A stretch of DNA of 64,000 nucleotides from JBCBKU01 sp038521345 (lineage in GTDB: Bacteria > Pseudomonadota > Alphaproteobacteria > Rhodobacterales > Rhodobacteraceae), in NCBI GenBank assembly GCA_038521345.1, contig JBCBKU010000009.1:1-64000 (forward strand), in the 5' to 3' direction. This document shows positions 53,049 to 61,662 of this stretch, in pieces. The number at the start of each line of letters is the position of its first letter. Position 1 is the stretch's first letter. Under the pieces are notes generated by a model. The model did not search any database, was not told where the DNA came from, and saw only the letters and a list, made by a program, of their open reading frames with translations. The translations under genes were made by a program, and so were the position numbers.

Positions 53049-53795
53049 CTATTCTTCCGGAACCACAGTGCCGATTATGGGCCCCATAGCGAAGCCTGGA
53101 TCACGGCGTCCGATCATGGGGGCCCAAAGCCGCGACACATTCCCGTCAAGGTAAAGGGCGTTCGGTGTTCCAAGCGTGTCCCGGAAGACCCTGCCGAATT
53201 CATGAAAGGTCACCGGTCGGTCCGAAATGGCGAGGTAAAGCGTTCCGTCGTCATCGACACCGGCGCCGTTCCGGACGAACCTAGACGTGCTGTCGGGGCG
53301 GAACCTGGGGTGCAGATCACCGTCGATCACCAGCATTGGGCCCGACTGCGTAGCGAACTCACACGGCGGTGGCGCGGCAGCGTAGGCCCGGCTCTCGACG
53401 ATCCGTACTTCGTCCTCGGCAATGCAAAGAACGCCGTTCGGCAACAGACCGAAATTTCCCGGCCCGTCCGATGTGATGACACGCATCGTCTCTACACCGT
53501 CTTCGACATAGTGCCCGACCGGGCGACGATCATCGTGATACATACCGGCATTCATCGCGACGCCAAGGGATTGTCCGCGTCGACGAAGAGCCGCATCCAA
53601 CCGATCGAACTGACCCCAGACCGTGCCATCGTCGCGGGCGTGGAACAGCCGCACGGGCGTGTTGCGCGGATCGATTTCGCAGATCGTGTAGGGGAGACCA
53701 TCGATCTCGCGTGCAGCGCAGGAATGAACCTCGGGCGCGGCAGCAAGATACCCGAACAGCGCCGCGAAAAGCACCCCGCCAAGGCGCAACATCAC
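53049..53795 (-). CDS. Phosphodiester glycosidase (DUF2233) family protein
   Basis: 248 residues with a signal peptide (MLRLGGVLFAALFGYLAAA). Domain motifs: GVAMNAGMYHDDRRPVGHYV, FGLLPNGVLCI, ATQSGPMLVIDG and LGTPNALYLDGNVSRLW. Human and bacterial relatives remove N-acetylglucosamine from phosphodiester links. Here it is periplasmic; the substrate is unknown. It overlaps the rbfA stop by four bases (ATGA), a common neighbour of rbfA-truB in this group. Confidence 0.88.
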   Translation of the reverse strand: MMLRLGGVLFAALFGYLAAAPEVHSCAAREIDGLPYTICEIDPRNTPVRLFHARDDGTVWGQFDRLDAALRRRGQSLGVAMNAGMYHDDRRPVGHYVEDGVETMRVITSDGPGNFGLLPNGVLCIAEDEVRIVESRAYAAAPPPCEFATQSGPMLVIDGDLHPRFRPDSTSRFVRNGAGVDDDGTLYLAISDRPVTFHEFGRVFRDTLGTPNALYLDGNVSRLWAPMIGRRDPGFAMGPIIGTVVPEE

Positions 53796-54196
53796 GCGCC
53801 TTCGCCTTCAACGTCCCGGCGCACCCTTTCGTCGGAGAAAAGCCGTCGAGTGTCGTCGAGCCGGTCAAAAGTCTCGTCCAATGCAAACCGAAGTTCAGGA
53901 GCGAATTTCAGCGCCAAGCCCTTGGAGACGATGCGGCGTAGCTCGGATCTGTTGCGGCGGAGGGCATCGAGCGTTTCTTCGCGACGCTCTCCTCCAAGAG
54001 GCAGAACGAAGACCGTGGCCACCTTCAGGTCGGGCGATGCCTGCACTTCGCCCACCGTAATGGAGAGGCTGCCCAGGTCGGGGTCATGAACCTCTCCACG
54101 CGCGAGAACCTCGGACAACCGACGTCGTATCAATTCGCCCACCCGCAGCTGTCGCTGAGACGGACCGGGCCCGTCCTGAAATCGCCGCTTTGCCAT
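53792..54196 (-). CDS. rbfA: Ribosome-binding factor A
   Basis: A 134-residue KH-like protein: RQLRVGELIRRRLSEVLARG at the start and SITVGEVQASPDLKVATVFV in the core. The C-terminus carries LKFAPELRFALDETFDRLD. It helps 16S rRNA maturation at the 5' end, especially in the cold. It is the first gene of the rbfA-truB run and divergent from dapB, 100 bases apart. Confidence 0.95.
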   Translation of the reverse strand: MAKRRFQDGPGPSQRQLRVGELIRRRLSEVLARGEVHDPDLGSLSITVGEVQASPDLKVATVFVLPLGGERREETLDALRRNRSELRRIVSKGLALKFAPELRFALDETFDRLDDTRRLFSDERVRRDVEGEGA

Positions 54197-54296
54197 ACCG
54201 CTGATCTATGGCCAGTGCCCGTAGAGCGCAAGCGTGGCTTTACCTCATCGGCAAGGTGGATCAGAACATGGCCCAATAAACGAGGAGCTTTCCGAT

Positions 54297-55118
54297 ATGT
54301 CCGATCAGTTGAACGTGGTGGTCACCGGCGTGTCGGGTCGCATGGGGCAAATGCTGGTAACAATCGTGGACGAGACCCCCGGGATGCAGGTCTCGGGCGC
54401 GGTTGAACGTCCGGCGCACCCTTGGATCGGGACCGACCTTGGCGTTGCGATGGGTGGGACCGAACGAGGTGTGGTCGTCACCGATGAACCGCTCGACGCG
54501 TTTGCGCCCGCCCAGGCCATCCTCGACTTTACCACTCCTGCCGCAACCCTCGCCTTCGCGGAACTCGCAGCGCAGGTTCGCGCCGTGCATGTGATTGGAA
54601 CGACCGGCTTCACCGAAGACGATATTGCACGGCTGGAACCGGCAGCCCGCCACGCGGTCCTCGTCCGCGCCGGTAACATGAGCCTTGGCGTGAATCTTAT
54701 GACACGGCTGACCGAGATGGTGGCGCGGGCGCTTGGTCCGGACTTCGATGTCGAGGTGGTCGAGGCGCATCATCGAGCCAAAGTCGACGCGCCTTCCGGG
54801 ACAGCTCTTATGCTGGCTGACGCGGCCGCGGCAGGGCGCGGTGTCGATCTTGCCGATGTGGCCGAGCGGGGCCGCGACGGGATCACCGGTGCCCGAGGCG
54901 AAGGGGCGATCGGCATGTCGTCGATCCGGGGCGGCGACATCGTCGGAGAACATGACGTTATGTTTGCCGGTGCTGGCGAAAGGATCATACTGCGCCACGT
55001 CGCCACCGACCGCGCAATCTTCGCGCGCGGTGCGGTCAAAGCCGCAATTTGGGGACAGGACCAGAAGCCGGGACACTATGAAATGTCAGACGTTCTTGGG
55101 CTTTCGAAGACTGACTGA
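54297..55118 (+). CDS. dapB: 4-hydroxy-tetrahydrodipicolinate reductase
   Basis: 273 residues from ATG 54297 with GAGGAG 9-14 bases ahead. NAD(P)-binding VTGVSGRMGQM, the loop VIGTTGFTEDD, catalytic VVEAHHRAKVDAPSGTAL and C-terminal VGEHDVMFAGAGERIILRH. It supplies the lysine and diaminopimelate pathway needed for peptidoglycan. Confidence 0.96.
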   Translation: MSDQLNVVVTGVSGRMGQMLVTIVDETPGMQVSGAVERPAHPWIGTDLGVAMGGTERGVVVTDEPLDAFAPAQAILDFTTPAATLAFAELAAQVRAVHVIGTTGFTEDDIARLEPAARHAVLVRAGNMSLGVNLMTRLTEMVARALGPDFDVEVVEAHHRAKVDAPSGTALMLADAAAAGRGVDLADVAERGRDGITGARGEGAIGMSSIRGGDIVGEHDVMFAGAGERIILRHVATDRAIFARGAVKAAIWGQDQKPGHYEMSDVLGLSKTD

Positions 55119-55194
55119 CGCAAAACGCGCATTCCAGTGATCCGATCTGAGATCCGCTACGTATACCGGTCGTTGTTTGGCGGGAGCAGCGATC

Positions 55195-55551
55195 ATGATC
55201 CGATTTTGGGTGGTTCTTGCGGCCTTTTTTATCACCTTGCCGTTCGGCGCACATGCGTTCGAGCGGGTCGCAGAGAAGGCCTCGTTCATTGAACTTGTGG
55301 AAGGTCGAAATCTGACCCGGTTAGGGATCCGGCTGGCGGTGGCACCGACGGGCGAAATCAAGGGTCGGGCCTTTGGCCGGAGAGTAAGCGGCCAGTGGCA
55401 GTGGTCGCAGGACGGCTATTTCTGCCGGGACCTGTACTACGGAGAGCAAGATCTGGGCCCGAATTGCCAAATGGTGGAAGTGAATGGCAACACGGTGAGG
55501 TTCACTTCCGACAAAGGCAACGGGATATTCGCGGATTTGCGCATCGACTGA
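55195..55551 (+). CDS. Small secreted protein next to dapB
   Basis: 118 residues from ATG 55195 (GGAG upstream). Signal peptide MIRFWVVLAAFFITLPFGAHA, then about 95 mature residues with SGQWQWSQDGYFCRDLYYG, two cysteines (FCRD, PNCQM) that could pair, and RFTSDKGNGIFADLRID at the end. It has no reductase domain. Similar small proteins are, as I recall, sometimes labelled dihydrodipicolinate reductase, probably from their place next to dapB; the sequence does not support that. Function unknown, periplasmic. Confidence 0.82.
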   Translation: MIRFWVVLAAFFITLPFGAHAFERVAEKASFIELVEGRNLTRLGIRLAVAPTGEIKGRAFGRRVSGQWQWSQDGYFCRDLYYGEQDLGPNCQMVEVNGNTVRFTSDKGNGIFADLRID

Positions 55552-55568
55552 AGTCGCGTGAGTCGATT

Positions 55569-55742
55569 TCAGAAGTCGATGGCAAGGCCGTTCTTCTCCC
55601 AATCCCCGTAGCGGGAGGGATCGGGGCCATCGCGACCTCCGAGTTCGTTGGGTGATGTCGCGGCCTTTGCGGCCTTTCGACGTTCCTCGGCTTCTGCGAG
55701 GGCGCGTTGGGCTTCGGGCGGGAGATCGGGCTGGTTGGTCAT
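55569..55742 (-). CDS. Succinate dehydrogenase assembly factor 4 (DUF1674)
   Basis: 57 residues from ATG 55740-55742. The C-terminal motif GGRDGPDPSRYGDWEKNGLAI and final DF define the SdhAF4 family. The N-terminal half is charged and helical (RALAEAEERRKAAKA). In eukaryotes and alphaproteobacteria it promotes flavinylated SdhA assembly. The sdh genes are not in the window. Divergent from rsmB. Confidence 0.9.
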   Translation of the reverse strand: MTNQPDLPPEAQRALAEAEERRKAAKAATSPNELGGRDGPDPSRYGDWEKNGLAIDF

Positions 55743-55808
55743 TCTGTGCCTTGCGATAGCGTTCTGGGAAATATACGCCGTGATGCCTGAGCGACAAGCG
55801 GAGGGGCC

Positions 55809-57104
55809 GTGCACGGCGAACCCGAAAGCCGCGCGGTGCGCCGATCCGCACTGCGCATGATAAATGGGGCCGTCGTCGATGGTCGCACCTTCGCGGAGAC
55901 ATCCGAGCGTGCCTTGGCAGGCTTGGCTCCTGCTGCCAAAGCGCGGGCGCAGCGCTTGGCATCTGAAACGTTGCGCTTTGCTCAGCGCGCCGACCGCGTC
56001 CTCGGGCCATTCCTTCAGCGCCGTCCGTCGCCGAAAGTTCAATCAATTCTGCGCCTTGGAGTAACCGAAATCTGTGCGAACGCTGCAGCACCCCATGGGG
56101 TCGTCGGTGATCTTGTGCAGGTGGCAAAGTCGGGACGCGAGACGTCGGGGCAAGCCGGCTTGGTCAATGCCGTCCTTCGGAAAGTGGGCGAGGTTGCTCC
56201 CAAGTGGGCATCTCTGCCCGTTCCTGAACTTCCCAAGTGGCTGCGGAAGCCTTTGGTTGAAGATTACGGCTCGTCGGTTGTGCGCGGGATTGAAGCGGCC
56301 CACGCCAATGGCGCGCCCATGGACCTGACCCCGCGCGATGGTAATGGGGCTGCGTTGGCGGCAACCGTTGGCGGCACAGTCCTTCCAACGGGATCGGTGC
56401 GGCTCGCTAACCGCGCGCAAGTGAGCGAATTGCCGGGATATGCGGAAGGCACGTTTTGGGTCCAGGACGCGGCAGCTGCCTTGCCCGCACGGGTCTTGGA
56501 GCCTGCCCCCGGTTCAACGGTTCTGGACCTCTGCGCGGCGCCGGGGGGCAAGACGCTTCAGCTTTCGGCAATGGGCGCCGAGGTGACCGCCGTTGATATC
56601 TCTGAGCGGCGCCTTTCCCGGGTCCGCGAGAACCTGACCCGCACTGGACTCGACGCGAGTATCGTGGCGGCCGATGCGCTGACATGGGTGCCTGAGAACA
56701 CATTCGATGCGATCCTACTTGACGCGCCTTGCAGCGCGACGGGGACGATCCGGCGACATCCCGACTTGCCATTTGCAAAGTCTGGCGACGGGTTCCCCGC
56801 GTTGTTCGAATTGCAGGCGCAACTTATCGACCGCGCGGTTTCCTGGTTACGCCCCGGGGGCCGTTTGGTCTTTTGTACGTGCTCGCTTCTCATCGACGAA
56901 GGCGAAGAGCAGGTCCGCGATGCCCTTGAGCGCGTCCCTGAGCTACGCGTGGATCCAGACGCCCTGCGGACGGAGGGCATTGATCCCGATTGGATTGGTG
57001 AGGAAGGAGGCGCGCGGATACGGCCCGACCATTGGGCAGACCTGGGCGGGATCGACGGCTTCTATATCGTTGCCTTTCGGACCGAGGGCGCGGCAGCCAC
57101 ATAG
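55809..57104 (+). CDS. rsmB: 16S rRNA m5C methyltransferase, RsmB/NOP family
   Basis: 431 residues starting at GTG-type position 55809. N-terminal NusB-like domain (RRSALRMINGAVVDGRTFAE), then the methyltransferase with LDLCAAPGGKTLQLSAMGA, the DAPCSATGTIRRHPD cysteine and the nucleophile C358 in FCTCSLLIDEGEEQ. It methylates cytosine 967 of 16S rRNA in E. coli. The next gene follows after about 75 bases. Confidence 0.92.
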   Translation: MHGEPESRAVRRSALRMINGAVVDGRTFAETSERALAGLAPAAKARAQRLASETLRFAQRADRVLGPFLQRRPSPKVQSILRLGVTEICANAAAPHGVVGDLVQVAKSGRETSGQAGLVNAVLRKVGEVAPKWASLPVPELPKWLRKPLVEDYGSSVVRGIEAAHANGAPMDLTPRDGNGAALAATVGGTVLPTGSVRLANRAQVSELPGYAEGTFWVQDAAAALPARVLEPAPGSTVLDLCAAPGGKTLQLSAMGAEVTAVDISERRLSRVRENLTRTGLDASIVAADALTWVPENTFDAILLDAPCSATGTIRRHPDLPFAKSGDGFPALFELQAQLIDRAVSWLRPGGRLVFCTCSLLIDEGEEQVRDALERVPELRVDPDALRTEGIDPDWIGEEGGARIRPDHWADLGGIDGFYIVAFRTEGAAAT

Positions 57105-57179
57105 GCCATGACAGAGCCGCGGTTTCGCTGTAACCATGCGCCATACGATCGGGACAACCGGCAGACGACAGGACATTCA

Positions 57180-58928
57180 ATGGCTTTCGGCGAAGCATCG
57201 CTCGCGCGGATGCGGCGGCTGACGAACGTGATCCACGCCCGCACGGCCGGGCGAGGCAAGACGGCCGTTTCCTTTACATCGCAACCCGAGCCGAGGACGA
57301 TCGGTTCTTTCTCGCGCGGGCGCCAACTATGTGCCGGCAACTTCATGTTCGCCGGTTATCTCGTCGAGGCTCCGTCGACATCGATCTGGGACTTGCCCAT
57401 CCCTGACGCGGCATTCGAGGCGGAGATCCATGGCTTTATCTGGCTGGACGATCTGGCCGCAGTCGGTGACGGACCCGCGCGTCAGCGGGCGCAGGACTGG
57501 ACCCATGACTGGGTTCGCCGGTTCGGCCGAGGCCAGGGACCCGGATGGTCGCCCGATCTGACTGGCCGTCGTCTGATACGTTGGATCAACCACGCCATTT
57601 TTCTGCTGAACGGGCAAGAGAAGGCCGCCTCTGACGCGTTTTTCTCGTCGTTGTCCCGGCAAACGAACTACCTCGCGCGGCGCTGGAGAACCGCGTCAAA
57701 GGGGTTGCCGCGGTTCGAGGCGCTGACGGGCCTGATCTATTCGGGCCTCGCGCTGGATGGCATGGAAGACCATGTCGACCCCATCGTAAAGACTCTGGCG
57801 CAGGAATGCGCCGATCAGGTGGATGGCGAAGGCGGCATTCCAACGCGCAACCCGGAAGAACTCTTGGAAGTCTTCACGCTTCTGAATTGGGCCGTTGCTG
57901 CACTTGAGGACACGGGTAAAACGCCCGGCGCCCACCATCTGGCCGCAATCGAGCGGATTGCGCCGGCGCTTCGGGCCTTGCGGCACACCGATGGTAGTTT
58001 GGCACGGTTCCATGGTGGGGGCCGCGGAATGGACGGCAAACTTGACCAATCCCTTGCAACGTCCGGCGTGCGCAGGCTCAAGAAGAAGGGGCTTGCGATG
58101 GGGTTCGCACGCCTTGCAAACGGCCGGACATCCATCATCGTCGATGCGGCGAGCCCTCCGAAGGGCCGAAACTCGGCCAACGCCCATGCTTCGACGCTCG
58201 CGTTTGAGCTGACGTCTGGTCGCCGGCCGGTCATCGTGAATTGCGGGTCCGGGGTTAGTTTCGGAACCACATGGCGCCGAGCGGGCCGGGCGACGCCATC
58301 GCATTCCACGCTTGGGATTGAAGGCTTTTCTTCGTCGCGCTTGGGTGATCCGCGGCGGGTCCGTGGGCGTGAAACCGAACTGTTGATCGAGGCGCCGGAG
58401 AACGTTCGGGCCGAAGTTCGGGAAAGCGAGGATGGCAGCGAATTTGTGTCAGGTCACGGCGGGTACTCGAGAACCCATGGTCTCACGCATGTGCGCAAAT
58501 TAATGCTGTCCGTCGATGGGCGGTCTCTTGGGGGCGAGGACACGCTCGTCACACTCGATAAGGCTGACGAAGGTCGTTTCGACAAGGTCTTCGACGCCTC
58601 TATGCTGCAAGGCATTCCGTTTCACATTCGCTTTCATCTGCATCCCGATGTGGACGCTGAAATTGACCTGGGCGGCAGCACCGTTTCGCTTGAGCTAAAA
58701 TCCGGCGAAGTCTGGGTCTTCCAGCATTCCGGGCGTGCTCGCTTGTCCCTTGAGCAAAGCGTGTTTCTCGAGCGAGGGCGTCTCGCACCGCGCGTGACGC
58801 AGCAGATCGTGCTGAGCTCTGCCGCTATGGATTACGCGACGCGTGTCAGCTGGACGTTGGCCAAGACGCAAGACACCCCTTCCAATATCCGCGATCTTGT
58901 CTATGAGGATGCGCTCGCAATCGAGTAG
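57180..58928 (+). CDS. Heparinase II/III-like protein
   Basis: 582 residues from ATG 57180 (AGGA upstream; the frame opens at 57108). An alpha-helical toroid in the first ~300 residues (FIWLDDLAAVGDGPARQRA, GRRLIRWINHAIFLL) and a beta-rich C-terminal heparinase II/III domain with NSANAHASTLAFEL and HSTLGIEGFSSS. No signal peptide is seen. Proteins of this kind cut uronate-containing polysaccharides, but the stretch is often found beside purH in this order and its substrate is unknown. purH starts 9 bases later. Confidence 0.9.
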   Translation: MAFGEASLARMRRLTNVIHARTAGRGKTAVSFTSQPEPRTIGSFSRGRQLCAGNFMFAGYLVEAPSTSIWDLPIPDAAFEAEIHGFIWLDDLAAVGDGPARQRAQDWTHDWVRRFGRGQGPGWSPDLTGRRLIRWINHAIFLLNGQEKAASDAFFSSLSRQTNYLARRWRTASKGLPRFEALTGLIYSGLALDGMEDHVDPIVKTLAQECADQVDGEGGIPTRNPEELLEVFTLLNWAVAALEDTGKTPGAHHLAAIERIAPALRALRHTDGSLARFHGGGRGMDGKLDQSLATSGVRRLKKKGLAMGFARLANGRTSIIVDAASPPKGRNSANAHASTLAFELTSGRRPVIVNCGSGVSFGTTWRRAGRATPSHSTLGIEGFSSSRLGDPRRVRGRETELLIEAPENVRAEVRESEDGSEFVSGHGGYSRTHGLTHVRKLMLSVDGRSLGGEDTLVTLDKADEGRFDKVFDASMLQGIPFHIRFHLHPDVDAEIDLGGSTVSLELKSGEVWVFQHSGRARLSLEQSVFLERGRLAPRVTQQIVLSSAAMDYATRVSWTLAKTQDTPSNIRDLVYEDALAIE

Positions 58929-58937
58929 GGGGTTCTC

Positions 58938-60527
58938 ATGGCCGACAAATATCCAGCGCGCCGCGCGCTGATCTCGGTCTCGGACAAGACAGGGCTAGTG
59001 GAGTTGGCCGAGGGGCTCGCCGGTCATGGCATAGCGCTTCTGTCGACCGGCGGAACTGCGGGTCTCCTCCGGGACGCCGGGCTCGCGGTCACCGAAGTGT
59101 CGGATGTTACTGGGTTTCCAGAGATCATGGACGGTCGCGTCAAGACGCTGCATCCCAAGGTTCACGGAGCGCTACTTGCTGTGCGCGACGATCCCGCGCA
59201 CAGGGAAGCGATGGATACCCACGGGATAGAGGGCATCGATATCCTGATTGCCAATCTCTATCCGTTTGAAGCCACGATTGCTGAAGGCGCGGAGTACGGC
59301 GAAGCGGTTGAGCAGATCGATATTGGTGGACCGGCGATGATCCGGGCTGCGGCGAAGAACCATGCATACGTATCGGTGGTTGTTGATCCCGAAGACTACG
59401 GCGCGTTGCTGGTCGAACTCGAAGAAGGTCAGGGTGCGACAGGGTACGCGTTTCGCCAGCGGCTGGCGCTGACGGCCTATGGTCGTACCGCTGCGTATGA
59501 TGCCGCTGTTTCTAGCTGGATGACCGAAACGCTGACCGAACGGGCCCCGCGCCGCATGAGTTTCGCGGGCATTCGCGCGCAGGAACTGCGCTATGGCGAG
59601 AACCCGCACCAGGCCGCCGGCTTTTATCGCGGCGGACCCCAGCGTGCCGGGATATCGACGGCGCAGCAATGGCAGGGCAAGGACCTCTCCTACAACAACA
59701 TCAACGACACGGACGCGGCCTTTGAACTCGTGGCTGAGTTTCCCGCAGAGGACGGACCGGCCTGCGCCATCATCAAGCACGCAAACCCCTGCGGTGTGGC
59801 CACAGGCACGACTCTACAGGAGGCCTATGCACGTGCGTTTGATTGTGACCGTATCTCGGCATTTGGTGGGATCGTTGCCCTAAACCAGACGCTGGATGCC
59901 GAAACGGCTCGGGCAATCACCGAAATCCTTACAGAAGTCGTTATTGCGCCCGACGCCGATTCGGCTGCCAAGGATGTTTTTGCCGCCAAACGCAATCTTC
60001 GACTTCTCACCACTGGCTGTCTGCCGGACCCTGCACAGCCGGGCCTCGCCGTGAAGCAGGTTGCGGGCGGGTTTCTCCTTCAGGATCGAGACAACGGCCG
60101 CATCGCAGCTTCGGACCTGAAGGTGGTGACAAAGCGCGCACCGGACGATCGCGAGATGGATGATTTGTTGTTTGCTTGGATCGTGGCAAAGCATGTAAAG
60201 TCGAACGCCATCGTCTACGCGAAGAACCGAGCAACCGTTGGCGTCGGCGCCGGACAGATGAGCCGGGTGGACAGTGCTGCCATTGCCGCGCTGAAGGCTG
60301 GGCGAATGGCCGACGATCTGGGTCTGTCCGACAGTCCGGCCGAAGGCTCGGTTGTGGCATCGGACGCCTTCTTCCCTTTTGCCGACGGACTTCTTGCAGC
60401 GGCCGCGGCCGGGGCGACGGCCGTGATCCAACCGGGGGGCTCGGTTCGCGATGACGAGGTGATTGCCGCCGCAGACAAAGCTGGTCTGGCCATGGTCTTT
60501 ACCGGACAGCGGCATTTCCGGCACTGA
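58938..60527 (+). CDS. purH: Bifunctional AICAR transformylase/IMP cyclohydrolase
   Basis: 529 residues of normal length. N-terminal MGS-like cyclohydrolase domain (ALISVSDKTGLVELAEGLA, STGGTAGLL, MDGRVKTLHPKVHGALL) and C-terminal transformylase with the active-site KHANPCGVATG. It runs the last two steps of IMP synthesis. Its stop overlaps the lspA start by one base. Confidence 0.97.
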   Translation: MADKYPARRALISVSDKTGLVELAEGLAGHGIALLSTGGTAGLLRDAGLAVTEVSDVTGFPEIMDGRVKTLHPKVHGALLAVRDDPAHREAMDTHGIEGIDILIANLYPFEATIAEGAEYGEAVEQIDIGGPAMIRAAAKNHAYVSVVVDPEDYGALLVELEEGQGATGYAFRQRLALTAYGRTAAYDAAVSSWMTETLTERAPRRMSFAGIRAQELRYGENPHQAAGFYRGGPQRAGISTAQQWQGKDLSYNNINDTDAAFELVAEFPAEDGPACAIIKHANPCGVATGTTLQEAYARAFDCDRISAFGGIVALNQTLDAETARAITEILTEVVIAPDADSAAKDVFAAKRNLRLLTTGCLPDPAQPGLAVKQVAGGFLLQDRDNGRIAASDLKVVTKRAPDDREMDDLLFAWIVAKHVKSNAIVYAKNRATVGVGAGQMSRVDSAAIAALKAGRMADDLGLSDSPAEGSVVASDAFFPFADGLLAAAAAGATAVIQPGGSVRDDEVIAAADKAGLAMVFTGQRHFRH

Positions 60528-61006
60528 TGGTCGGGCGTCGGACCATGTGGATCTGGGCGGCAGGGGTATTTGTCGTGGATCAGGCGACCAAATGGATCGT
60601 GGTTCACGCGCTGGACCTTCGCTCGGTCGGCGCGATCGACGTGTTGCCCCCGTTCTTCAACCTTCGGATGGCATGGAACCGCGGGATCAATTTCGGTTTG
60701 TTTGCGTCCGATGGTGACGCAGCGCGCTGGATCCTGATCGGGGTCGCGCTGGCCATCTGTGGCTGGGTCGTCTGGTGGTTGCGACGCAGTCCTCAGAAAT
60801 GGTCGGTGGCAATTGCGGCAGGGCTGCTTCTGGGCGGCGCGCTGGGCAATATCGTCGACCGTGTCATCTATGGGGCCGTGGCCGATTTCATCAATATGTC
60901 CTGCTGTGGAATCGACAACCCGTTCGCCTTCAATGTGGCCGATGCCGCGATCTTCCTTGGCGCATTCGGCTTGATCTTCTTCTGGGACGAAAACAAGACG
61001 GCGTGA
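60527..61006 (+). CDS. lspA: Signal peptidase II
   Basis: 159 residues with four membrane helices. The catalytic aspartates are D120 (AVADFIN) and D139 (FNVADAAIF), 19 residues apart as in the Pseudomonas enzyme; NIVDRVIYG is the other conserved block. It removes the signal from lipoproteins after diacylglyceryl attachment; several such lipoproteins are encoded in this window. The ATG shares an A with the purH stop (TGATG). Confidence 0.95.
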   Translation: MVGRRTMWIWAAGVFVVDQATKWIVVHALDLRSVGAIDVLPPFFNLRMAWNRGINFGLFASDGDAARWILIGVALAICGWVVWWLRRSPQKWSVAIAAGLLLGGALGNIVDRVIYGAVADFINMSCCGIDNPFAFNVADAAIFLGAFGLIFFWDENKTA

Positions 61007-61037
61007 CGCCGCCGGAAATCGGAGCTAAGAAAAAGCG

Positions 61038-61580
61038 ATGATGGGACGGGGAGCCAAGATCGGATTGTTGGTTGCATGCACACTGGCCTTGGCTGGATGT
61101 GCGGGCGATCGTGACGGTGTGCCAACCCTGTTGAACATCGGTCCAAGCGGCACGGGTCCGGACGAATTCGTCGTGCTCCCGACAAAACCTCTCGAGATCC
61201 CGAACAATCTGGCCGCTTTGCCTGCGCCCACGCCGGGTGGTGTGAACCGTACCGATCCGACGCCTCAGAATGACCTGTACATCGCTCTGGGCGGCGGGCC
61301 CCGCGCGGGATCATCCCAGGCGGGCGAAGGCGCTCTCTTGAACTATGCTGGCCGGTTTGGTGTTGCGCCGGGGATCCGGACCGATCTGGCCGCGGCCGAT
61401 CTTGAGTTCAGGCGGGCGAATGACGGCCGGTTGCTGGAACGGGTCTTCAGTGTGAATGTCTATTTCCGTGCTTACGAGGAACAGGCGCTAGACCAACATG
61501 TCGAACTGGAGCGGTTTCGCCGCGCGGGTGTGCCGACACCTTCGGCGCCGCCCGAGGCATCGCTCTTGCCTCAGGAATAG
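61038..61580 (+). CDS. DUF3035 lipoprotein
   Basis: 180 residues. Lipoprotein signal with lipobox LALAGCAG (Cys 21). The mature part has DEFVVLPTKPLEIPNNLAALP near the N-terminus and a Pro-rich tail (RRAGVPTPSAPPEAS). The family is found after lspA in Rhodobacterales and has no known function. An outer-membrane place is likely. Confidence 0.88.
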   Translation: MMGRGAKIGLLVACTLALAGCAGDRDGVPTLLNIGPSGTGPDEFVVLPTKPLEIPNNLAALPAPTPGGVNRTDPTPQNDLYIALGGGPRAGSSQAGEGALLNYAGRFGVAPGIRTDLAAADLEFRRANDGRLLERVFSVNVYFRAYEEQALDQHVELERFRRAGVPTPSAPPEASLLPQE

Positions 61581-61662
61581 CGGCTCACAACACCGTTGGT
61601 GTGCTTGAAGTCTGGTCGCGCAGGCGTAGCTGTTGTGGAACGCGCTAATTGAAGGAGTTCCC

